Assembly: GCA_001898225.1 (NCBI GenBank)
Contig: MKTJ01000047.1
Location: 353,934 to 417,933 of the forward strand
Length of the DNA: 64,000 bases
Direction of reading: 5' to 3'
Origin: Chloroflexi bacterium 54-19
GTDB taxonomy: Bacteria; Chloroflexota; Chloroflexia; Chloroheliales; Chloroheliaceae
In this document: positions 1-8,858 of the stretch, piece after piece
How positions within the stretch are numbered: position 1 is the first letter of the stretch
How the letters are laid out: the number at the start of each line of letters is the position of its first letter
Notes under the pieces: model-generated
Seen by the model: only the letters and a program-made list of their open reading frames with translations
Database searches by the model: none
Told to the model about the DNA's origin: nothing
Program-made: the position numbers and the translations under genes

Positions 1-231
1 GATAAAGACGTGACTGCCTTTGTGGAGGTAGTTGGAACAGGTCTCGGCCAGTTTCTCCCAGGCTACGACCCGGAACCATTCGGTCTGCTCTTTCCAGGCA
101 TCGCCTTCCCGGATATTTCGGCTGGATGCGACTGAAAAAGTAGCCACGGAACGGCCATTGGGTGTAACACGCAGTTCGACATCCTTACCTAAACGCCCGG
201 TAAGCATTACCTTGTTCAAATCTCTAGCCAT
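1..231 (-). CDS. ssb: Single-stranded DNA-binding protein, 3' part beyond window
   Basis: Read on the minus strand from ATG at 229-231, the frame is open to the window edge (77 codons). It begins MARDLNKVMLTGRLGKDVEL and continues with TPNGRSVATFSVA and TEWFRVVAWEKLAE, the canonical start of the bacterial SSB OB-fold. SSB coats single-stranded DNA during replication, repair and recombination. A Shine-Dalgarno-like TAGGAG lies just upstream. It follows rpsF by 62 bp on the same strand, the common rpsF-ssb-rpsR operon order, so rpsR may lie outside the window. The C-terminal acidic tip is not visible because the gene is cut by the window edge. Confidence 0.95.
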   Translation of the reverse strand, partial: MARDLNKVMLTGRLGKDVELRVTPNGRSVATFSVASSRNIREGDAWKEQTEWFRVVAWEKLAETCSNYLHKGSHVFI

Positions 232-293
232 TGCTTCTATCTCCTAAAATAAACGTTTCGGCTCAAAAAAATAAGCACGGCTATTGGTAAAGG

Positions 294-593
294 CTAATCT
301 TTCTCCTGGCTGACCAGCAGATGACGCAGAACCTCTTCGTTTAGCCGCAGGCTTCGTTCCAGTTCCCCGGTTTGGCCTGGGTCCAGCTTCAGCGTGGTGA
401 CGACGTAGTAGCCATCGTTAAATTTGCCAATCGGGTAGGCCAGGCGGCGTTTGCCCCAGGGGCTGGTCTGATTAATTTCGCCCAGTTCTCCACCCAGGCG
501 GGTAATCAGGCTGTTAATCCGCTCTACACTGGCGGGGTAGTTCTCGTCGCCGAGCTCAGGCGAGAGAATATACATCATTTCGTAATCGCGCAC
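294..593 (-). CDS. rpsF: 30S ribosomal protein S6
   Basis: This 99-residue protein begins with RDYEMMYILSPEL, the typical S6 N-terminus, and contains the conserved WGKRRLAYPI block (residues about 46-55) and the YYVV strand. Length is normal for S6 (about 95-135). S6 binds 16S rRNA as a heterodimer with S18 in the platform of the small subunit. The start codon is GTG at 591-593, with AAGGAA and AGAGA purine tracts upstream. It leads the operon with ssb downstream. The upstream leader can fold (see 614-684), which would fit the autoregulation known for some rpsF operons. Confidence 0.96.
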   Translation of the reverse strand: MRDYEMMYILSPELGDENYPASVERINSLITRLGGELGEINQTSPWGKRRLAYPIGKFNDGYYVVTTLKLDPGQTGELERSLRLNEEVLRHLLVSQEKD

Positions 594-613
594 GGTTTCT
601 CTTAAATTCCTTT

Positions 614-684
614 CTCACAGTCTTTTCCACGGGTTTGCCCCGACACCTTGAACCTGCCTGGCAGGTAGCCAGAGTCTGTGTGAG
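614..684 (-). promoter_or_regulatory. Folded leader of the rpsF-ssb mRNA (putative)
   Basis: In the transcript sense an outer pairing CTCACA/TGTGAG (plus positions 679-684 and 614-619) encloses a perfect hairpin with arms ACCTGCC/GGCAGGT around one base (652-666). The structure ends about 20 bases before the rpsF start. Some rpsF operons are known to carry leader structures bound by the S6:S18 complex; I cannot show that this is one. The rest of the 594-897 gap holds no gene that I can see. Confidence 0.35.
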
Positions 685-897
685 CCAGTCTCTCTAATGA
701 CCAGGTGTGGCGCGGAAAAGAAAGAATAGTTGACGGTAAATCAATCGCTTAGTCCGGGCAGGTGCCCACAACCGAGGAAGAATTATACCAAAATTGGCCC
801 TCCCACGCAAACCCGCCAACCCCGATTTTTGGCCGGAAAAATTAGGTCTGTTTTAGTATTGGGGAAAACCTATAATCCTGACCGCTTTCCGGGCGAT

Positions 898-1536
898 TTA
901 AGGCCCGGTTTCACCTGTAACCCTGGCTCCACTGAATAGCTTATTAGGAAACGCGAAGAAAATCGCAATAAAGATAGTCAGCACCAGACTTAACGGGAAA
1001 TTTACCAGGGCTATCAGCAGGGTAATGAAATAGCCGGGAATACCAAACATATATTGCCGCGTTAAACCCCGGACCGCGTCCCGGTCGGCCTGGGGATTTA
1101 ACAGGCGGTCTTTTTGGGAAGCATAGCGCCAGGCGAGGTTAAAGAAAATGGCCGTAAAGATAAAAACCCCGTTGTAAACGATAGCCGCCACCTGCTTCTG
1201 CCCGTCCGGTTTTAGCAGGTATTCCCCGACCAGTTCGGTCGTAAAAGGCAGGATGGTGATACCGAGCAGTATCCCGCCATTGAGAAGCATAAGGACTGTA
1301 TCTATCCGGTGGATATGGCTGAACATCCGGTGATGGTTAATCCACATGATAAGTATCATGACGAAAGTGGTGACGAGCGCGAGATAGGTCGGCCACTGGT
1401 CAAAAAGGGCAATCCAGAGGCTTTTGCCTTCGGGTTGTTCGCCCGGTACTTTGATTTCCAGGGCCAGTAAAGTAATAGCGATAGCTATCACGCCATCGCT
1501 GAAAGCCTCCAAACGGCTGGTTTCCTTGCCTTCCAT
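898..1536 (-). CDS. TMEM175 / DUF1211 family potassium channel-like membrane protein
   Basis: The protein (212 residues from the chosen start) opens with RLEAFSDGVIAIAITLL, matching the R-x3-FSD signature of the TMEM175/DUF1211 family, whose bacterial members form tetrameric K+-selective channels in the inner membrane. About six hydrophobic segments follow, including a run ending in HHRMFSHIHRID after TM3, as usual for the six-TM bacterial form. I chose ATG at 1536 because GGGAG sits seven bases upstream; an in-frame TTG ten codons earlier has no ribosome binding site. It stands alone between unrelated genes. Transport selectivity is inferred from the family only. Confidence 0.85.
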   Translation of the reverse strand: MEGKETSRLEAFSDGVIAIAITLLALEIKVPGEQPEGKSLWIALFDQWPTYLALVTTFVMILIMWINHHRMFSHIHRIDTVLMLLNGGILLGITILPFTTELVGEYLLKPDGQKQVAAIVYNGVFIFTAIFFNLAWRYASQKDRLLNPQADRDAVRGLTRQYMFGIPGYFITLLIALVNFPLSLVLTIFIAIFFAFPNKLFSGARVTGETGP

Positions 1537-1708
1537 AAAATTCTCCCATGCCAGAACAAAGGTCAATTTTTAACAGTAGACACAAAAAATAAGCTGGCCC
1601 AAAACGGCAAGGAATTATTCTGACTGGTTAAAAACAGTGAATAAAATGATTATAACATTTTTGTGGGTCTAAATTTGCAAAAATTGGTCTTGTGTTTGTT
1701 TTCAAAAT

Positions 1709-2266
1709 CTAGCTGAGGTACATTATCATTCCATAATTCCGGTTGGCGGCATCTTTGTAATAATTCCGCATCTCCAGAAAATTTTCCCAGAGATAGGGCT
1801 TAAAGATTAAGCCGTCATGTTCCTCCCAGTTACCCAGGTAGATTTCTTTTTCATTCATGTCTTTACCGTCGTACTGGGCCAGGAAACCTTTTTCGGAAAT
1901 ATTATTCAAAGACCTGGTTAGACTTTTAACGTCCCCGGGATTCCAATAGCTGAAAGTAATGCCTGGGCCTGAAACAGAATTTTCCTCAGGACCCCGGACA
2001 GCTAAAGTAATCGGTGGTTTTTCCCCTTTGGAAAGTTTTTCCAGGATATAAAGAATCCCATGCCAGGCGTAGTCAGTATCAGTACCTTCTACATTCTTTC
2101 CTCTGGCTGTTATTTCAAGCCACTCTTTTTTCTTGTCCTCACCGCTGATATTGACAGAAGGCTCGGTAAAGTCATCTCCCAGAAAACTATCAATGAATTC
2201 TGGGTTTTTAATTAAAAACTCCAGGGTTGTCGGTGAAACCTGTTTAAAACAAGCTGCGGTACTCAT
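1709..2266 (-). CDS. DUF1877 family protein (YfbM-like)
   Basis: A soluble protein of 185 residues. The N-terminus (FKQVSPTTLEFLIKNPEFI), the central AWHGILYILEKL, and the later EMRNYYKDAA segment follow the pattern of DUF1877/YfbM proteins, in which 'AWHxLHYLL' is the most recognisable block. The cellular role of the family is not established. No signal peptide or membrane segment is visible. The gene is monocistronic by appearance, with about 140 bp of AT-rich sequence on the downstream side and 180 bp upstream. Confidence 0.7.
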   Translation of the reverse strand: MSTAACFKQVSPTTLEFLIKNPEFIDSFLGDDFTEPSVNISGEDKKKEWLEITARGKNVEGTDTDYAWHGILYILEKLSKGEKPPITLAVRGPEENSVSGPGITFSYWNPGDVKSLTRSLNNISEKGFLAQYDGKDMNEKEIYLGNWEEHDGLIFKPYLWENFLEMRNYYKDAANRNYGMIMYLS

Positions 2267-2448
2267 CTTTTAACGTATACCCTTTCTTAAGATTCAAGAC
2301 AGGTAAACTATCATGCCGTTGCTGGCTGGCGTTCTGCTATTATTCGCAAAATCCCGTAAACCCATCCCGCATCGAAGCTCTATTTTCACCAGAACCGGCC
2401 TCACCTGAAGAGGAAGTATTAGCCGGTGAACGGGTTTAAGTAACAAAT

Positions 2449-2991
2449 TTATTGGGCCATTTGATGGATGAGGCGCAGGGTTGCCACGCAGTCGCCGATG
2501 GCGCTGTGGTCGCCGCCCTGGAGCCGGTGGGTCTTATAGCCCCGGCCATTGGCGTTTCTTTGCCCGGCGAAGACAGCGTATTTCTGCATCGCGCAAAAAT
2601 AGTTCGGAAGGTAAAACGGCCTCAGGCGGTGAATTTCGCAACTCTGCCGCAACATCCGCAAGTCGAACGAAGCGTTATAAATAATAAGCGTTTTGCCGCT
2701 CAAAGCGTGATTTAGCTGGTGGTAAAGCTGGGGAAAGGTCGGGGCGTAGGCCACCATGCGGTCGGTGATGTGGTGGACCTGGGTGGTCTGCCAGGGGATA
2801 GGCTGGAGCGGTTTTATCAGGCTGTCAAAGACAATTTCGCCCTGCCCTGAGAGAAGCCCCACCTGGATGATTTCGGCGCTGCGGTCGAAGCCGGTCGTTT
2901 CGGTATCGAGGATAACAAAGTTATCGCCGCGAAGCAGTTCACGTGCCCAATCGCGTACAGCCAGGCGGTCCAGGGTCGGGTTTGGCATCAT
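2449..2991 (-). CDS. 3'-5' exonuclease, DnaQ-like DEDDh family
   Basis: From tandem ATG codons at 2991/2988, with AGGGA upstream, this encodes 180 residues. Exo I is LDTETTG (residues 28-34), Exo II is NASFDLRML, and Exo III is HSAIGDC, giving the D-E-D-D-h set with the catalytic His four residues before the last Asp. Enzymes of this type remove 3' nucleotides from DNA or RNA. No polymerase, helicase or UvrC domain is fused, so it is a stand-alone exonuclease rather than a polymerase subunit. The open frame runs on upstream for 47 codons, but that part looks non-coding and has no ribosome binding site. Confidence 0.88.
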   Translation of the reverse strand: MMPNPTLDRLAVRDWARELLRGDNFVILDTETTGFDRSAEIIQVGLLSGQGEIVFDSLIKPLQPIPWQTTQVHHITDRMVAYAPTFPQLYHQLNHALSGKTLIIYNASFDLRMLRQSCEIHRLRPFYLPNYFCAMQKYAVFAGQRNANGRGYKTHRLQGGDHSAIGDCVATLRLIHQMAQ

Positions 2992-3277
2992 TTTAGAATC
3001 CCTACTTAACTTCAAGCGTGGGCACAAACCGCGCCCGGCCAGGAGGTTTAATTTCTTTTGCTGAAAATGGAAATGGCCCTGAGAAATCTGGTGATTTGCG
3101 TTTATCTTAAGACAACTTACATGCCCTGTCAAGAATACTAAACGAAAAGTGAAAACTGAAATTGATTAATTTTGACCCTGATTTTCACTTAAAGTTTTTA
3201 TTATTGGGAAGTGAGAAAAAAGAAACCGCGTGCCGGGAAAAAGGTGCTCCAAGAGCGTTTTGAAGGAAGTATGTAAA

Positions 3278-4195
3278 ATGGCAAAATACTCAAAAATATT
3301 GGCCTGGATAGTCTCAATCATCGCTTTACTCGCGATTATTGCGGCAGGGTTGGGGGTCTTCTGGCAGGGCAGCGACCCACATACCATTTTTGTCACCCAG
3401 CGCGGCCAAACCGTGGACATCCAGGGGAGCGGCCTTTACAAGTATGATTCGGTGAGCCTGGCTTCGCAGGGAATCGCCCAGGATGTTGTGACCCTTTTCA
3501 TGGGTGTGCCTCTGCTGCTAATTTCCCTCTGGCTTTATCAGAAGAGTCTTTTGCGCGGTAAGCTGATGCTGGCCGGGACCCTGGCCTACTTCCTCTACAC
3601 CTATATTCTATATGCTTTTAATACGGCTTTTAACGTTCTATTTCTGGACTACGTGGCGCTTAGTTCGTTGAGCTTATTTGCCTTTATTCTTACCCTGATG
3701 TCCGTTGATGTTGCCGGTCTACCGGAGCATTTCACAGGCAAATTGCCCCGCAAATCAATCATCACCTTTTTATTCATTTCAGCGTCCTTTTTGCTGGTGG
3801 CCTGGCTGGGCCGGATTGTCCCGGCTTACTTTGATAACAAGCCGCCAGTTGGCCTGGAGAACGCCACCACCCTGGGCATCCAGGTAATGGACCTTGGTTT
3901 AATTGTCCCGGTGGGCTACCTGGGAGGTTATCTACTCCTCAAGCGAAGCGCCTGGGGTTATTTGATTTCGGCAATTATGTTGTTCAAGGTTTTTACCCTG
4001 GGAACTGCCCTTTGCGCCATGATTATAGGCCAGTTTATCGCGGGTGTAGAAATGGCCCTGGTGGAGGTTATTATTTTTCCGTTGCTGGCCCTGGCCGGGA
4101 TTGTATTAACCTTACTGCTCCTGATAAACCTGAAAGAAGCAAGGGTCGGAGAAAGCGTCAATGAAAGACCGGCTGAACTAATTCTACAAAAATAA
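3278..4195 (+). CDS. Multi-pass membrane protein of unknown function
   Basis: I recognise no family with confidence. From ATG at 3278 (GAAGGAAG eight bases upstream) the protein has 305 residues and about seven or eight hydrophobic segments. A first TM near residues 8-28 is followed by an extracytoplasmic stretch containing VDIQGSGLYKYDSVS, then further TM helices to about residue 285 and a short charged tail. Two protoporphyrin- or iron-related genes follow on the same strand (HemG-like and hemerythrin), with gaps of 58 and 164 bp. A shared function is possible but not shown. Confidence 0.75.
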   Translation: MAKYSKILAWIVSIIALLAIIAAGLGVFWQGSDPHTIFVTQRGQTVDIQGSGLYKYDSVSLASQGIAQDVVTLFMGVPLLLISLWLYQKSLLRGKLMLAGTLAYFLYTYILYAFNTAFNVLFLDYVALSSLSLFAFILTLMSVDVAGLPEHFTGKLPRKSIITFLFISASFLLVAWLGRIVPAYFDNKPPVGLENATTLGIQVMDLGLIVPVGYLGGYLLLKRSAWGYLISAIMLFKVFTLGTALCAMIIGQFIAGVEMALVEVIIFPLLALAGIVLTLLLLINLKEARVGESVNERPAELILQK

Positions 4196-4253
4196 GGTTA
4201 CCCGGTATGAAAGCCGGATAGGTAATTTGAATAGAATGGAGAAATTTTGTTAA

Positions 4254-4793
4254 ATGGCTAAAACACTGATAGTTTACGAGACAAGCGAGGGGCAGACGGC
4301 GAGTATTGCCCGGTTCATCGGTGAAATCATCCGGGAACACGGGCACCAGGTCGAAGTAATTGATGTAAAACATATCCCATTTGCTTTTGGGCTGGATAAA
4401 TTCGATAGTTTTATTTTTGGAGGGTCCGTACACGTAAATCATTTACCCGGCGAGCTTAAAAGTTTTATTTACCTTAATCAAAGCCTTATCCGTCATCGAC
4501 CCTCGGCCCTCTTTTCGGTCAGTCTGACTGAGGCCACTCACGGGATTGAGGCCAGGGCTAAAATTGAAAATTATTTTTCAGATTTTTTAGATGAATTGGA
4601 CTGGAAACCTTCCCTGACTGCCAGTTTTGCCGGGGCCATCGCTTATACCCAGTACGGTTATTTTAAGCGGAGCCTCTTAAAACAGGTTTCCAGGGCGAAC
4701 GGCCTGGGCACCGACCCCAATCGCGATTACGAATATACCAACTGGCGGGCCGTCCATACTTTTGCCGATGAGTTTGGCGGGTTGCTCAACTAA
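4254..4793 (+). CDS. Flavodoxin-domain protein, HemG-like protoporphyrinogen oxidase family
   Basis: The 179-residue protein has the long-chain flavodoxin layout seen in Escherichia coli HemG (181 residues). It has an FMN-binding loop YETSEGQTASIARFI at residues 8-22, GGSVHVNHLPG in the second loop, and the HemG-type tail FAGAIAYTQYGYFKR ... DPNRDYEYTNWRAV. HemG oxidises protoporphyrinogen IX to protoporphyrin IX using quinone. Other members of this family are general flavodoxins, and no other haem gene lies nearby, so the substrate is inferred. GGAG lies upstream but 13 bases from the ATG. Confidence 0.72.
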   Translation: MAKTLIVYETSEGQTASIARFIGEIIREHGHQVEVIDVKHIPFAFGLDKFDSFIFGGSVHVNHLPGELKSFIYLNQSLIRHRPSALFSVSLTEATHGIEARAKIENYFSDFLDELDWKPSLTASFAGAIAYTQYGYFKRSLLKQVSRANGLGTDPNRDYEYTNWRAVHTFADEFGGLLN

Positions 4794-4957
4794 CTTCTCC
4801 AATGGCCGGGCCGGACCCTGGGAGATATGAGTCCGGCCCTATCCGGCCTGTGAACCCTGCCGCTTTTACCCAGAATTCACCTTTGTAAACCACCTTTTCT
4901 ATTTAAGAAGGCTAATGTTGTTGTAGAGAAAAAGGTATAAAAAGAGGGGTACAAAAG

Positions 4958-5554
4958 GTGACAACACAAAATTCTAAGACGGGCATGTTCCAGCCGGTCC
5001 TGGCAACCGATAATTTACGCCGTGAACACGAAGCGGCCTTGCGGGTGTTCCGGTTGATGGACCGGGCCGCCGCTTATCTCAAAGATGGCCGGGATATAAG
5101 CCCGTTCTTTTTTGAGCAAGTGGTTGATTTCCTTCAGCTTTTTGTGGTCTGTTCCCATCACGCCAAGGAAGAAGAAATTCTTTTCCCTTACCTGATAGAA
5201 AAACATATCCAGGAAAACAGCGTTCCCATTAATACCATCCACCAGGAGCACCTGGAAGAACACCGTCTTATTCAAATAATGGAAACCGGCTTTCAGCTTT
5301 ACAAAGCGGGCAAAGGGGCGGGCCGGAAGCTCCTTATTGAAACCTTCGAGCAGTATACCCATATTGCCCGCCGCCACGTCATGAAAGAGAATACCCTTTT
5401 TATGCTGGCCGATAAAGGGCTGTCAGCCGCCGACCAGGCCGCGTTAACTCAAAGCTTCCACGACCTCGAATGTCGTAAACTTTATGAAGGCACCGCCGCG
5501 CGCCTTGGTGAACTGGTCAACGAGCTTGAGCGAGAGGCTTTTCACTGGGATTAG
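4958..5554 (+). CDS. Hemerythrin HHE-domain protein
   Basis: The start is GTG at 4958 with an AGAGGGG tract upstream; the product has 198 residues. Histidine and acidic ligands expected for a di-iron four-helix bundle are present in order: LRREHEAAL, CSHHAKEEEILFP, HQEHLEEHRLI and RRHVMKENTLF. Hemerythrin-like proteins bind oxygen or sense oxygen, nitric oxide or iron in the cytoplasm. No fused signalling domain is present. The following 447 bp carry no gene that I can support. Confidence 0.85.
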   Translation: MTTQNSKTGMFQPVLATDNLRREHEAALRVFRLMDRAAAYLKDGRDISPFFFEQVVDFLQLFVVCSHHAKEEEILFPYLIEKHIQENSVPINTIHQEHLEEHRLIQIMETGFQLYKAGKGAGRKLLIETFEQYTHIARRHVMKENTLFMLADKGLSAADQAALTQSFHDLECRKLYEGTAARLGELVNELEREAFHWD

Positions 5555-6001
5555 TTATCGTCCTTTCTTACTTCTAAATTAAGCTGCAAATACAGGCCGT
5601 TTTAAAGCGGCTTGGGATTGACATTCGTGATAAAATAAAGGGCAGTAAGCTCTCTACGCAAATAAGCTTCTGGCAAGTAATTTTTGCTTGTCGCAAAGTT
5701 TGCAATAGCAAGTCGTACGAAAAGCGGCTCTGGCCGGTGGGAAAGCAATTTCACCACGGGCCCCCTGTCGTTACCCGGCTGTAAAGCTGGCGCGGCGGGT
5801 CGCCGAACAGTTCTGTTTTTGCCCGGCTGATGCGCAACTTTGTACCTGCCAATTCTCCTCACCGTGAATTCTCGGTAGAACAAAGCTCTGTATCAGACTG
5901 GCCTAGGTTCAGTCCGAACAACCCTGCCCGACCTGATGGCAAGGTCTATTGCTTTATGGTTTCAAGGGAGAAATCGGCTGTGCAGGAGAAGATAATTTAA
6001 A
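5555..6001. other. Intergenic stretch without a recognisable gene
   Basis: These 447 bases lie between the hemerythrin gene and the MalK-type ATPase. I looked for RNA genes and promoters. A TTGACA at 5618-5623 lies only seven bases from TAAAAT at 5631-5636, so the two do not make a standard promoter. A short GTTC/GAAC inverted pair occurs near 5910. The stretch is long enough for a leader or small RNA for the ATPase gene, but nothing is conclusive. Confidence 0.4.
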
Positions 6002-7141
6002 ATGGCTGGTGTAACACTAGAACACATCACCAAACGCTTTGGTGACCTCGTTACCGTTAAAGACCTGAACCTCGACATCAAAGACCAGGAATTCCTGGTG
6101 TTGGTCGGCCCCTCCGGTTGTGGCAAATCCACCACCCTGCGTATGATTGCCGGTCTGGAAGATATTTCGAGTGGCAACCTCTTAATCGGTGGCCGCCGCG
6201 TCAACGACGTAGCCCCGAAAGACCGCGATATTGCGATGGTCTTCCAGTCTTACGCGTTGTACCCCCACATGTCGGTTTACGACAACATGGCCTTTGGTCT
6301 GAAACTGCGCCACACCCCCAAAGAGCAAATCAAAAAGCGCGTCCAGGAAGCCGCCCAGATGCTGGAAATCGGCCACCTGTTGGACCGCAAACCGAAGGCT
6401 CTCTCCGGCGGTCAGCGCCAGCGCGTCGCCCTCGGTCGGGCTATCGTCCGCGAGCCGAAAGTCTTCTTGATGGACGAACCGCTCTCGAACCTTGACGCCA
6501 AACTCCGGGTCCAGACCCGCACCCAGATTTCCAAACTGCACCAGCGCTTGCAGACCACCGTTATCTATGTAACCCACGACCAGACCGAAGCCATGACCAT
6601 GGCCGACCGCATCGTGGTGTTGAAGGACGGTATCTTGCAGCAGGAGCCGAGCGCCCCGCAGGAACTCTACGACCACCCGGAAAACATGTTCGTCGCCGGG
6701 TTCATCGGTTCACCGCCAATGAACTTCTTCGACGCCACCGTGACCGGTAGCGGCGATAACCTGGTCCTGGACGCTGGTACCTTCAAGATTACGGTCCCGG
6801 CAATGATTGCCCGCGACGTAGCCGCCTACGCCGGCAAGGAAGTGGTTTTTGGTATCCGGCCTGAGCATATCAGCGACTCCCGCTATACCGATTCTCACGT
6901 TGATACCACCAACAGGGCGCAGGTGAACGTCGAAGTGGTTGAGCCTATGGGTAGTGAAGTTTATATCTACCTGTCCAGCGGCACTCAGTCCTTCCAGGCC
7001 CGCGTTGACTCCCGGACCCGCGTTCGCCCGAACGACCAGATTGAAGTAGTCTTCGACACCGACCACCTGCATGTCTTTGACAAGCAGACCCAGGTTTCGA
7101 TCCTGAAACGGGCGAATTTCGACCGGCCTAACCGCTCCTAA
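6002..7141 (+). CDS. ugpC: ABC transporter ATP-binding protein, MalK/UgpC/MsmX family
   Basis: This 379-residue protein has a complete ABC domain: Walker A GPSGCGKST (residues about 37-45), Q-loop VFQSYALYPHM, signature LSGGQRQRVALGRA, Walker B VFLMDEPLSNLDAKLR and the H-loop THDQ. The C-terminal part (from about 235) carries the MOP/TOBE regulatory domain with GIRPEH, typical of ATPases of carbohydrate importers. No permease or binding-protein gene is adjacent, so it may serve several sugar transporters, as MsmX does in Bacillus. It is separated from the convergent ligase gene by a bidirectional terminator. Confidence 0.92.
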   Translation: MAGVTLEHITKRFGDLVTVKDLNLDIKDQEFLVLVGPSGCGKSTTLRMIAGLEDISSGNLLIGGRRVNDVAPKDRDIAMVFQSYALYPHMSVYDNMAFGLKLRHTPKEQIKKRVQEAAQMLEIGHLLDRKPKALSGGQRQRVALGRAIVREPKVFLMDEPLSNLDAKLRVQTRTQISKLHQRLQTTVIYVTHDQTEAMTMADRIVVLKDGILQQEPSAPQELYDHPENMFVAGFIGSPPMNFFDATVTGSGDNLVLDAGTFKITVPAMIARDVAAYAGKEVVFGIRPEHISDSRYTDSHVDTTNRAQVNVEVVEPMGSEVYIYLSSGTQSFQARVDSRTRVRPNDQIEVVFDTDHLHVFDKQTQVSILKRANFDRPNRS

Positions 7142-7173
7142 TTCCTGATAACTCTCTTCGCTAAAAAAAATAG

Positions 7174-7205
7174 GCTCCTACCCAACCGGGTAGGAGCTTC
7201 TTTTT
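7174..7205. terminator. Bidirectional rho-independent terminator
   Basis: A perfect 10-bp stem GCTCCTACCC/GGGTAGGAGC with loop AACC is followed by TTCTTTTT on the plus strand and, read the other way, by a run of eight T. It lies between the convergent ATPase and CoA-ligase genes and can stop transcription from both. Confidence 0.9.
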
Positions 7206-7229
7206 GTCTATTCTCAAAAAATAAAAGTT

Positions 7230-8840
7230 TTATTGTAACTCCCTCAATTTGAAGCGCTGCAATTTGCCGGTGGCGGTGCGGGGCAGACTCTCGACGAAGA
7301 TAATCCAGCGGGGATATTTGTAGACCGCGATTTTATCCTTTACGAACTGTTTTAGCTCCTGTTCCAGGGCCGGGCCTGCCGCGTAATCCGCTTTCACCAC
7401 CACGAAAGCGCAGGGTTTGACCAGTTCATCGCCGTCCATCCGGCCAACGACACCGGTCTCCTGGACCGCCGGGTGTTCAACCAGGGCGTTTTCAACCTCG
7501 ACCGGCGAGACCCAGATGCCACCAGCCTTGATCATGTCGTCGGCGCGCCCGTGGTACCAGTAGTAGCCGTCCTCGTCCTCGTGGTACTTGTCGCCGGTGC
7601 GTATCCACTCGCCCAGGATTGTTTCGCGGGTCTTGTCCCACTTGTTCCAGTAATAGGCGCAGGTGCTTGGTCCCTTGATGATGAGCATGCCTTCCTCGTT
7701 CGGGCCGACATCCTGCCCATTTTCATCCACGATACGGGCTTCGTAACCGGGAACCACTTTCCCGGTGCTGCCGGGCCGCACCTCGCCGGGGCGGTTTGAT
7801 ACAAAAATGTGTAGCACCTCGGTCGAGCCGATACCGTCGAGAATTTCCACGCCAAAGCGGGCTTTGAACCGTTCCCAGACCGCTTTAGGCAAGGCTTCCC
7901 CGGCGGATACACCTGCCCGAACGCTCCCCAGGTCGTAATTACCAGGTTGCGAGAGCATGGACGCAAAGGCGGTTGGGACGCCAAAAAAGAGGGTTGGCTT
8001 TTTATTCGAGGCGATTTCCAGCAGTTTCCCCGGTTCGGGACGGCCAGGGTGCAGGATAGTCGAGGCCCCTACCCCGAACGGAAAATAGAGACCATTACCG
8101 AGGCCGTAGGCGAAGAAGAGTTTCGCCACGCTGAAACAGCGGTCGTCCCCGGTCATTTTAAGGATGCCTCTGGCGTAATATTCGGTGCAGTAGACCATAT
8201 CCCGGTGCAGGTGGACCGCGCCTTTAGGGAAACCGGTCGTGCCGCTCGAATAGAGCCAGAAAGCGGCGTCGTCCCGGCTGGTCGGGAAGGCATCAAGCTC
8301 AGGCGAGGCATTTTCCAATAATTCGTGGAAAAGCAGGTAGCCCTTCGCTTTCAACACGGTGTCGTTGGGGCCGCCAGGTTGCTGGCTGACCACGATAACC
8401 TGGCGCAGTTGCGGACAGTTTTCCCGGATAGGTTCGAGGGCGGGTAGGAGTTGCTCGGAGACAATCGCAAAGACGGCCCGGCTGTCATTGAGAAAATACC
8501 GGTAGTCCGCCGGTTTCATAAGGGTGTTGGTGGGGATTGGCACCGCTCCGATTTTCATGGTTCCAAAGAAAGCCGCCGGGTACTGGGGACAATCTAGCAG
8601 TAAGAGTAAGACCCGCTGCTCGATTTGTAGACCCAATCCGGTCAGGGCGTTCCCGGTCCGGTTGACCATTTCACCGACCTGGCCGTAAGTTATTTCCTGG
8701 TTTTCATAGTAGATAGCTGTTTTGTTGGCCCGGCCTTCGGCCAGGTTACGGTCTACAAAGTAGGTGGCGGCATTGAAAAGGGACGGTACGTTGACCAAGG
8801 AAGTGGCGGCATTGGCAGTGGCCGGTCCGGTTTGCGACAT
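7230..8840 (-). CDS. Benzoate-CoA ligase family acyl-CoA synthetase
   Basis: The enzyme (536 residues) is an AMP-forming ligase of the ANL superfamily. The P-loop YSSGTTGFPKG, the GIGSTE core motif, the WIRTGDK hinge motif and the C-terminal lysine motif PRTATGKLQR are all present. The segment KLFFAYGLGNGLYFPFG is characteristic of benzoate-CoA ligases. The predicted reaction is ATP + aromatic acid + CoA to aroyl-CoA + AMP + PPi. No benzoyl-CoA reductase or box-pathway gene is nearby, so the exact acid is uncertain. The start is set by AGGAGG six bases upstream of ATG at 8840. Confidence 0.85.
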   Translation of the reverse strand: MSQTGPATANAATSLVNVPSLFNAATYFVDRNLAEGRANKTAIYYENQEITYGQVGEMVNRTGNALTGLGLQIEQRVLLLLLDCPQYPAAFFGTMKIGAVPIPTNTLMKPADYRYFLNDSRAVFAIVSEQLLPALEPIRENCPQLRQVIVVSQQPGGPNDTVLKAKGYLLFHELLENASPELDAFPTSRDDAAFWLYSSGTTGFPKGAVHLHRDMVYCTEYYARGILKMTGDDRCFSVAKLFFAYGLGNGLYFPFGVGASTILHPGRPEPGKLLEIASNKKPTLFFGVPTAFASMLSQPGNYDLGSVRAGVSAGEALPKAVWERFKARFGVEILDGIGSTEVLHIFVSNRPGEVRPGSTGKVVPGYEARIVDENGQDVGPNEEGMLIIKGPSTCAYYWNKWDKTRETILGEWIRTGDKYHEDEDGYYWYHGRADDMIKAGGIWVSPVEVENALVEHPAVQETGVVGRMDGDELVKPCAFVVVKADYAAGPALEQELKQFVKDKIAVYKYPRWIIFVESLPRTATGKLQRFKLRELQ

Positions 8841-8858
8841 CTTCGTCCTCCTGTGAAT

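Noticed and set aside
1537..1566. TTG start for the TMEM175-like protein
   Set aside because: ATG at 1536 has a well-placed GGGAG, whereas the TTG has none, and family proteins begin close to the R-x3-FSD motif.
5555..6001. tRNA or small RNA gene in the long spacer
   Set aside because: GGTTCAGTCCGAAC near 5905 looks like a T-loop at first sight, but no acceptor, D or anticodon stem can be built around it.
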